A stretch of DNA of 64,000 bases, from NCBI GenBank assembly GCA_037501455.1, contig CM074863.1:60679501-60743500 (forward strand), given 5' to 3'. Positions 57,161 through 64,000 of the stretch are shown here, one piece after another. The first letter of the stretch is position 1; the number at the start of each line of letters is the position of its first letter. The notes under the pieces were generated by a model. It saw only the letters and a program-made list of their open reading frames with translations, ran no database searches and was not told the DNA's origin. This DNA is from Lantana camara (lineage: Eukaryota; Streptophyta; Magnoliopsida; Lamiales; Verbenaceae). Made by a program: the position numbers and the translations under genes.

Positions 57161-58817
57161 CCATGGGACTCCAGAATCCACCCTAAATAGTTGCTCGTCT
57201 GGGAAGTTCTCCACTATAGCCTCCTCTGTATCTTCAGCTATCTTTTCGAGCTCTAACCTAGACAAGTGATCAGCCACCACATTCGTAGTACCCTTCTTGT
57301 CCTGAATCTCCAAATCAAACTCCTGAAGCAACAAAATCCATCTTATGAGGCATGGTTTGCTATCTTTCTTGGACAAGAGGTACTTAATAGCGCAGTTATC
57401 CGTATATACCACAGTTTTAGAACCTATCAAATAAGAACAAAACTTGTCAAAAGCATGTACAATAGCTAAAAGTTCTTTTTCAATGGTGGAATAATTAAGT
57501 TGTGCATCATTAAGTGTTTTGCTAGAGTATGCGATAACATGAAAACGTTTCTCCCTTCTTTGACCAAGGACCGCCCCTATGGCCAAATCACTAACATCAC
57601 ACATGAGTTCAAACGGTAGGTTCCAATCTGGTGCCACCATGATGGGTGCTGAAGTAAGTTCTTTCTTCAACCTGTCAAAAGTAATTAAACAATCATTATC
57701 AAAGACAAACTCAGCATCCTTTATACAAGCTTGCAAAGAGGTAAAGTAATTTTGGAGAAATCCTTGATAAACCGGCGATAGAATCCGGCATGACCAAGGA
57801 AACTCCTAACTCCCTTAATGTTGGTTGGCGGTGGCAACTTTGCAATGACTTCAATTTTGGCTTTGTCAACCTCAATTCCCTTTTTCGAGATTCTGTGGCC
57901 AAGTACAATCCCTTCTTTTACCATGAAATGGCACTTTTCCCAATTCAATACTAAATTAGTCTCTTCACATCTCTACAAAACTTGGGTTAAATTCTGCAAG
58001 CAAGAATCAAAAGAAGAGCCAAACACAGAAAAATCATCCATAAATATTTTCATGGCACGCTCAATGAAATCAGAAAAAATAGCCATCATGCATCTCTGAA
58101 ATGTAGCTGGGGCATTACACAATTCAAACGGCATTCTCCTAAAAGCAAAAGTACCATAAGGGTAAGTAAAAGTGTATTTCTCCTGGTCTTCCGGAGCTAT
58201 GATATCTGATTGTAACCCGAATACCCATCCAGAAAACAGTAATATGCATGCCCAGCTAACCTTTCTAACATCCGATCGATGAAGGGAAGGGGAAAGTGAT
58301 CCTTTCGTGTTGCAGTATTAAGCTTCCTATAATCAATACAAACTCTCCACCCTGTGACTGTCCTAGTAAGGATCAATTCATTATTTCATTCTTAACCACA
58401 GTGATCCCCCCTTTCTTTGGTACAACCTAAACATGACTAACCTGAGATAGGATAGATGATCCCGGCATCTAATAGTTTAATTACCTCAGCTCTAACAACT
58501 TCTTTCATTTTCGGGTTTAACCTGTGTTGGTGTTCTACAGAGGGTTTATGCTCATCTTCCATCAAAATTTTATGCATGCAATTAGTTGGGCTAATCCCCT
58601 TAATATCAGAAATAGTCCACCCTATTGCTCTTTTATAATCTCTCAAAATCCTTAACAAAGCATCTAATTGTAATTCAGATAATTCAGCAGAAACAACAAC
58701 AGGCAATGCATCAGATTCTCCCAAGAATACATATTTCAAATGATTGGGGAGGGGTTTCAATTCCAAACTAGGAGCTTTAACAATAGAAGGAGGAGGAGTG
58801 GGCTTACCTGTACCCAA
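57161..58817 (-). pseudogene. Athila reverse transcriptase and RNase H
   Basis: RT N-terminus lies at 58437-58817 (IGWTISDIKGISPTNCMHKI, PSVEHQHRLNP), followed by a degraded stretch. The palm then has MPFELCNAP (Gly to Glu) and FMDD near 58040, the form usual in Athila. GHRISKKGIEVDKAKI and [19 protein letters not shown] follow, then RNase H at 57161-57736 ([34 protein letters not shown]). Frameshifts lie near 58435, 58210, 57975 and 57730. The solo LTR at 57160 cuts the frame after DSGVPW. Confidence 0.88.
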
Positions 58818-58835
58818 CTCCTCATAAACAAACCT

Positions 58836-59605
58836 TTACCGGAACGGTACAAATCGGTTTGCCTCAAGTACCTTAGAATAGGCGGTGATTTCTTCAAGCA
58901 ATTGCTCCCCATCCATTTGCTCTTCCATGCCCTGCAAACACAATTCAAGAGGATCATCTTTTAGAAGTGAAATTGAAATACGATTTTCTATCTTGCAACA
59001 CTGTGACGCTGGTCCCTTCATGGTTTTGAACAAGTTAAACTCCACTTGTTCCTCCCCCAGTCTTAGAGTTAGCACTCCATTCTTCACATCAATCAACGCT
59101 CCAGCTGTGGCTAGGAAAGGTCTTCCTAGAATCAATGGCATATTTCGGTCTTCTTCCATATCCAGCACGAGAAAGTCTACCGGAAGGTAAAACTTTCCAA
59201 CCCTAACCAGTGTATTTTCCAAAATTCCAGTGGGGTATGTGATGGACCGATCAGCTAATTACAGTGAGATTGTAGTTAGCTTCAGAGCATCCAAACCTAA
59301 TTTCCTGCAAATAGATAAAGGCATTAAGCTCACACTAGCACCAAGATCACATAAAGCCTTATTGAAAGTTAAATTGTCAATAGTATAAGGGATAGAAAAA
59401 CTCCCTGGATCCTTAAGCTTCGGGGGAAGCTTATGCTGGATAATAAGCACTGCACTCTTCAGTAAGTGCAATTGTGGCGTACTCCTCCAATTTCCTCTTG
59501 CTAGAGAGGATCTCCTTCAGAAATTTCACATAGGTCGGCATTTTTGCTAGTGCCTCTGCAAAAGGAATGTTAATGTGTAGTTCCTTGAATATGCTCAAAA
59601 ACTTT
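58836..59605 (-). pseudogene. Athila protease region
   Basis: Pieces in different frames give the pre-protease block (FEKFLSIFKELHINIPFAEAL, MPTYVKFLKEIL), the Athila active site form CDLGASVSLMPLSI, and the end LILGRPFLATAGALIDVKNG. A frameshift near 59465 and a stop at about 59260 break it. The DLGA site is normal for Athila rather than a mutation. Confidence 0.82.
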
Positions 59606-60860
59606 TCAAACTGTTTTTCCATCTTTTGCTTCTGCAATCTTTGAGGGAAAGGAACCGGTGGCACATACTCCTTGGGTGCCACATTCATCTTTGGCTTTGA
59701 AGGGGGCTCTTCCTTTTTTATCCTCCACGTTCACCTTGTCGGTCTCAACTACCTCTTCAACTTTCTCATCAACAGTATTGTCTACATCAGAATCTATAGG
59801 CAACTTTGGTCCTTCGTATTCCTTACGGCTTCTCAGGGCAATGGCTTTACAAGGCTCCTTCGGATTATTCCCTGGACCCCTCATATTCAAGGATTGGGCA
59901 ATCTGACCAATCTGAGTCTCCAAATTCCTGTTCTGATTGACCACCTGTTCTACCCGATTCTCCAATTTTTGATACCTATTTGAGGACACGGCTATGAACT
60001 TCTCAAGTGCAGCCTCTCATTCCTGTTTCTGTTCCTGTAGGGGTTGAGTATGAGGAATGTATGGTGGAGGTTGTGGTTCCATTAGGTATTGGCCTGGTCT
60101 TTGGAGGAGGTTTTGTTGAGGTGGTGCTTGATGTCTAGGTTGATATTGTGGTCTGGGTTGATGTGGTGAATGGCGCTGCCAACCTAGGTTGTAGGTGTCT
60201 GAGTTATTTGTATAGTTCACTTGCTCTTGCACCTGTTCACCTGCATCAGTGTAAGGAAAAACGTTAAATGCATGTGGACCACTACAAATTTCACAAGTTA
60301 CCTGAACTAGTTGGGCTTGTATCCCAACCGCATTCATAGAAAGTTGGTCCTGTTTCTTGTTAAGAGCCTCAAACTTGGCATTAATGGCGGTTAGACCATC
60401 TAGCTCTAAGACTCCTGCTGTCACCTGGGTTGGTTGGGAATGGCTCCTCTCAAGCACAAAAACATCATTTTGTGATATATTATCTAATAGTTCAGCAACG
60501 AGTATTTCAGATTTCGACAAGAAAGCTCCGCCAGCTACGGCATCAATCGCTCCTCTGAAAGTTGGGGACATCCCATTATAGAATGTCTGAAGTAGTAGCC
60601 AACCGGGAATGCCATGATGCGGGCATTTCTTCTGCAAATCCTTAAATCTCTCCAAAGCCTCATAGAAAGATTCCCCTTCTAATTGTCTAAAGCCTTGAAT
60701 GTCATTCCTGTACTTCATGGTTTTGCTCAATGGGAAAAAAACTTAGCTAGGAAGGCCTGAGAAAGTGCACCCTAAGTCTGAAAGGATTCATTTGGCATAG
60801 TACTCAACCATGCTTTAGCTCGTTCCCTTAATGAAAAGGGGAAGAGCCTAACTCGGATAG
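59606..60860 (-). pseudogene. Athila gag, central and C-terminal part
   Basis: This has IRVRLFPFSLRERAKAWLSTMP, then a TAG replacing the Trp of the usual TW motif near 60772, then FLAKFF, a frameshift in a T/A run near 60737, and RNDIQGFRQLEGESFYEALERFKDLQKKCPHHGIPGWLL with CEICSGPHAFNVFP. The tail has NRNLETQIGQIAQSLN and AIALRSRKEYEGP. The N-terminal part continues at 61609-61785 beyond a CRM-beta solo LTR. Confidence 0.85.
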
Positions 60861-61608
60861 TGATACGAACTCCACGTACTTGCCGTGAAACCCTATATCA
60901 ATACTTGGAGTTCTTGAATCTGATCGTCCAATTCAAGGTTGAAAATAAGAGGAGTGTGACCCGTTTGGTATATTGAGCAAAGAACCAACACTATCAGATT
61001 GTAAGTAACGCACCCCGTCGACTATAAGGAGTCGAGAAATAACGTTATCCGGGAAAGGGGTTTGAAACCCTAATGTCGTTCAGCAAAGAACTTGAGAGAA
61101 AATCTCACTTGAATGAAAATTCAATAATTTTACTTCTTGATTGAAAGAAAAACAAGTTACAATGCTGAATATAAAGATGCATGCATGGAAACCTAAGAGA
61201 CACTGGAATACTAAAGGACACAAGCTATTCCCGCCACTTGCCATGAAGACTTACAAAAGTGAATAAACTAATATGCAGCTAAATAATGATAAAATAAAGG
61301 CCCAAATAATACTATAATAGGCTTAGGGCCGAATTACATCATTTCCACAATTTGGACTTTAGGAATTGGACATGAAAACATTGAAGTATTCTGAATTTGG
61401 TTCAGCAGCCCATCTTGAAGGTTGGAGTCCAGTTTGAGCAAATTGGTTTAAGAGATTTCCAACTTCCTCTTGGATAATTTTGGCCCGAGCTCTTGTAATT
61501 GGACCACCATAACTTTGTTCCTTTTGTATGCTATCTTCTTGAGTTGTGGATCGGTCCAGCTCTTCATTTGGGACAAGATATGGCCGCGGTTCATCATGAT
61601 TCACATCA
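60861..61608 (-). mobile_element. Solo LTR of CRM-beta
   Basis: This is 748 bp, from TGATACGAACTCC to GATTCACATCA, very similar to the 755-bp CRM-beta LTRs; a short gap falls in AAAAGTGGGCTTAAATAAAC. A perfect TSD GATAG (60856-60860 and 61609-61613) lies within Athila gag. Confidence 0.93.
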
Positions 61609-61785
61609 GATAGCATCGGTAGTGACATTGTGGATCTTGAAAGTATCACATACCTCAACAAAGAACTCAAGATGTGCTGTCGGATCCTCCAGTGGTAATC
61701 CTAAAAATGGATTGTTCTACAGCAGATTGATTATAGTTAGTTTGATCTCAAAGTTATTTGTTGCGATCGGGGGACGGGTTGCGGT
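61609..61785 (-). pseudogene. Athila gag, N-terminal part, truncated
   Basis: The minus strand gives RPPIATNNFEIKLTIINLL, a stop, then NNPFLGLPLEDPTAHLEFFVEVCDTFKI, the usual start of Athila gag. Upstream the sequence changes abruptly into an LTR fragment at about 61786, so the Athila leader and 5' LTR are lost here. Confidence 0.8.
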
Positions 61786-62083
61786 CTGAATATATATATA
61801 ATGCAAACGAGTCCTATAATTATTTATACAATTATGTCCAAGAATATAAGTTAGAGAAATTATACAAATGCTCAGGAATGAATTTATGAAACATATGCAT
61901 GTCATGAAATGAAATTCGAATTTAATTTCACGTACTTCATATAATTCAATTTAATCAAGTAAAGTATAAGTATAAATTAAACAACACACAAAAACCCGTA
62001 ATTAAATAAATAAATAAACCTATTTCTAGAAAAATCACACGTGTAGCGTGCGTACCTGTACGACGAAAACACGGGGCGTCACA
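61786..62083 (-). repeat. Fragment of a long LTR (first 300 bp)
   Basis: On the minus strand this starts TGTGACGCCCCGTGTTTTCG at 62083 and resembles the LTR start at 63163 (TGTGATGCCCCGTGTTTTC). Only the 5' end of the LTR is present, and its inner end joins Athila gag. Confidence 0.7.
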
Positions 62084-62200
62084 GAGCAATTATATATCCT
62101 TAACCGGTGTATAACATTTAAAAGCTCTATTGTGCTCGCTGGTCACACGACTTATTTGCAAGTATTTATTTGGTGAGGTCCCCTCATGTGCAAGTGGGAG
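62084..62200 (+). other. 3' internal tail and PPT of a Copia element
   Basis: This noncoding tail ends CAAGTGGGAGA just before TGTTGGAAATATA. A GTGGGAGA purine tract followed by TGTTGGA is the usual Copia PPT/LTR junction in plants. The coding part is not in the window. Confidence 0.7.
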
Positions 62201-62812
62201 ATGTTGGAAATATAAAACGGGTCGCCCATGGGGCAGACCCGAAACCCATATTAAGTAAATGGGTTGGTGGGAGAGTTTGAATTTGAACGGGAATTTATTC
62301 AACTTTCGTCAAATAAATAAAGAGAAATCCTCTCCCTCCAGAAATCTGAAAAAAAAAAAAAAGAAATCAGATAAGACGAGACAACCTCTCTAGAAAAATA
62401 AGAAAGAAAGGATTCTGATGAAAGAAATCTGACGAGATTTCCTTCTGTGTAATTTGATAGAATAGTGTGGAATTCTCAATTCATCCGTATCCAAATATCG
62501 GGCATCTAAGTTGTGGAAAACAAGTCTGTTTATCCTAAGCATACTTAGACCGCTTGTACGTGAAGATTTGAAGATAAAACATTTGTAAATCATCTCAAAT
62601 GATCTATAGAGTTTAAGGTATGTTTGGAGATTTTACTATTCCGCTTTGTAAGTTTAATTCTTCAGTATAAATGCAAATTATAGTGTCGATTCTAGTGTGC
62701 ACACTTTATCTGATGGACTGATATATGTGCAGGTAGCTAGTTGTACGGGTTCCAGACCAAGATGGTGCAAACCCTATGAGCATTTAGAATTTTTTTTATG
62801 TTAATTGTAACA
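62201..62812 (+). repeat. Copia LTR (probable)
   Basis: This starts TGTTGGAAATATAAAACGG after the PPT. The best end is GTTAATTGTAACA at 62812, because the next bases TGGTATACAGA resemble a PBS; an end at 62821 is also possible. No TSD is recognisable. Confidence 0.55.
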
Positions 62813-63162
62813 TGGTATACAGAAAAAAAAAAAAAAAAAAAAAAAAAAAACTATATGCGCCAAAACCCCTGTGTTTTATCGAGAATGTACAAAAAGCCCT
62901 GACAAAAAAAAAAAAAGTTCAAAAAATCTTGAGTCTTATATCATTTGCTCACCGCCCCTAGAATCTATTTGGTCAACAAAATTGTATAAATTTCCTAATA
63001 TACCCTTACATATTTCAAAATATTTTCAGATAATAAATATATCTAATATTTATTTACCACTTTCACACTATGGTCTTACAACTCAAAATTTTCCTCCAAA
63101 TTTAAAACCCTACCACCGTGATACCAAGCAATCACCACTGCGCAGCCGCCGCCAACACTGCC
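62813..63162. other. Unassigned AT-rich segment with poly-A runs
   Basis: A long A run (about 62822-62850) and a second (about 62904-62917) flank CGCCAAAACCCCTGTG. The rest is AT-rich and ends in a short CGCAGCCGCCGCC stretch. I recognise no gene or element here. Confidence 0.4.
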
Positions 63163-64000
63163 TGTGATGCCCCGTGTTTTCAAGACTATTCAGGTATGAC
63201 GTCACGAGTGAGGTCAGACCAAGTGTTACGTGTTTTAATTATTTAACTATGTGACGTTTCATGCCTAACGTGTCAACGTGAATTTTATTTAAGTTGTGTG
63301 CTTATTAGAATTTATTTAAATGTACTTGGACTCAATTGTCCAATATTCACAAGTTAGGAACCTCGACTTGGGCCATTTGTCCAATATTTAAGGGTGTTTT
63401 GGGCCATTTATGTCCATCTTGAGCTCGGAAATTCGAATTCGAATTTTGACTTCGCCATTGGATTTGTTTCGACGATTCGGGCCCAATGGATCTAGCCTCG
63501 CCTTTTTCCACAACTGTTTGAATCCTCTACCGATTTAATTTCTAGTCGTTTGAACCGAACCCATCGTGAACTGAACTGAACCGATTTCTTGGCCGTAAGA
63601 GGACCGAACCTCTCCCTTTCTCTCATTGTTAAAGAGAAGAAGGAAAAAAAAATCTACTATTCATCCCAATCTTTGAGCTCGAGATTTCGATTCCATTTCT
63701 TTCCCGATCAACGATCCAAGGTAAGCAATGTATTCCTCTCTTCGAGTGCTTCGCTTTCTCCCAATTGAATCTGCTTTAAGTGCTTGAATCCATGGTTTTG
63801 TTGAAGATGATGAATAGTTCCTAAATACGAAAACTTGCTCCCAATGTGCTTATATTATATTTAATTTTATTATAAATTGTTATTATTATTTTATTTTATT
63901 ATATTTTATTTCGTTAATTAGTACTTTTAATTGATAATTAAATGTTAATTTTAATTAACTATATCCTTAATTATATTAATTAACTTCCAACATTAAATCA
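63163..64000 (+). repeat. Start of a long LTR, cut by the window edge
   Basis: This starts TGTGATGCCCCGTGTTTTC after CACTGCC. Like the other long LTRs it has a GACGATTCGGGCCCAATGG-type region (about 63471), a leader-like stretch and a donor-like GATCCAAG|GTAAGC at 63720/63721. Its 3' part is outside the window. Confidence 0.75.

Noticed and set aside
62851..63162. Host gene 5' region suggested by the CGCAGCCGCCGCC stretch and a 98-codon ORF
   Set aside because: The ORF has no recognisable domain and spans AT-rich noncoding-looking sequence, and an LTR begins at its end.

Overview
This is a 64-kb stretch of plant (eudicot-like) nuclear DNA made almost wholly of nested LTR retrotransposons. 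I found no host gene, tRNA, rRNA or CRISPR array. The clades are recognisable from their proteins and termini. There is an Athila-type Ty3/gypsy element with an env-like ORF, a Tekay-type chromovirus with a C-terminal chromodomain, several CRM-type (centromeric retrotransposon) chromoviruses, Copia-type remains, and long solo LTRs (2.4-4 kb) of chromovirus type. The density of CRM copies suggests, but does not prove, a centromeric or pericentromeric location.

Layout. The left edge (1-3532) is the gag end and 5' LTR of a minus-strand gypsy element (element 1, LTR family A). It abuts a 5'-truncated plus-strand LTR of family B (3533-5471). The background is a degenerate minus-strand Athila element. 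Its LTR pieces lie at 5472-5954 and 40963-41767, its polypurine tract at 41768, its env-like ORF at 47386-48601, integrase at 49791-51070, RNase H/RT at 57161-58817, protease at 58836-59605 and gag at 59606-61785. Everything between 5955 and 40962 is one nest in the Athila LTR. A family A solo LTR (TSD gttta) holds a Tekay element (8881-40717). That holds CRM-alpha (16366-37780), which holds CRM-beta(+) (19537-34076, TSD ggtac). CRM-beta(+) holds two insertions: the intact CRM-beta(-) (20648-27250, TSD gtggt) and a tandem-LTR CRM-gamma (28220-29875, TSD atatg). The Athila body is further split by a family B solo LTR (42501-46477, TSD aaagg), which carries a 184-bp miniature element (TSD cggaa) and a CRM-gamma solo LTR. 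It is also split by a second long solo LTR (51071-57160, TSD ccatg) with a third inside it (53291-55712, TSD attac), and by a CRM-beta solo LTR (60861-61608, TSD gatag). The right end holds an LTR fragment, the 3' end of a Copia element, about 350 bp of unassigned DNA and the start of another long LTR.

Function. The only apparently intact coding sequence is the 1606-codon Gag-Pol of CRM-beta(-). Its two 755-bp LTRs look identical by eye, its TSD is perfect and all its catalytic motifs are present, so it is a candidate for a recently active element. Every other gag/pol copy has stops, frameshifts, deletions or insertions.

Most unusual signals. (1) Clusters of short palindromes sharing an ACGGG(C/G)GT-like core, but with family-specific self-complementary arms, occur in several unrelated long LTRs. 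(2) A series of stem-loops in the CRM R/U5 leader shows compensatory base changes between CRM-alpha, -beta and -gamma. (3) An AAG|GTAAG-like splice donor recurs at a similar depth in most long LTRs.
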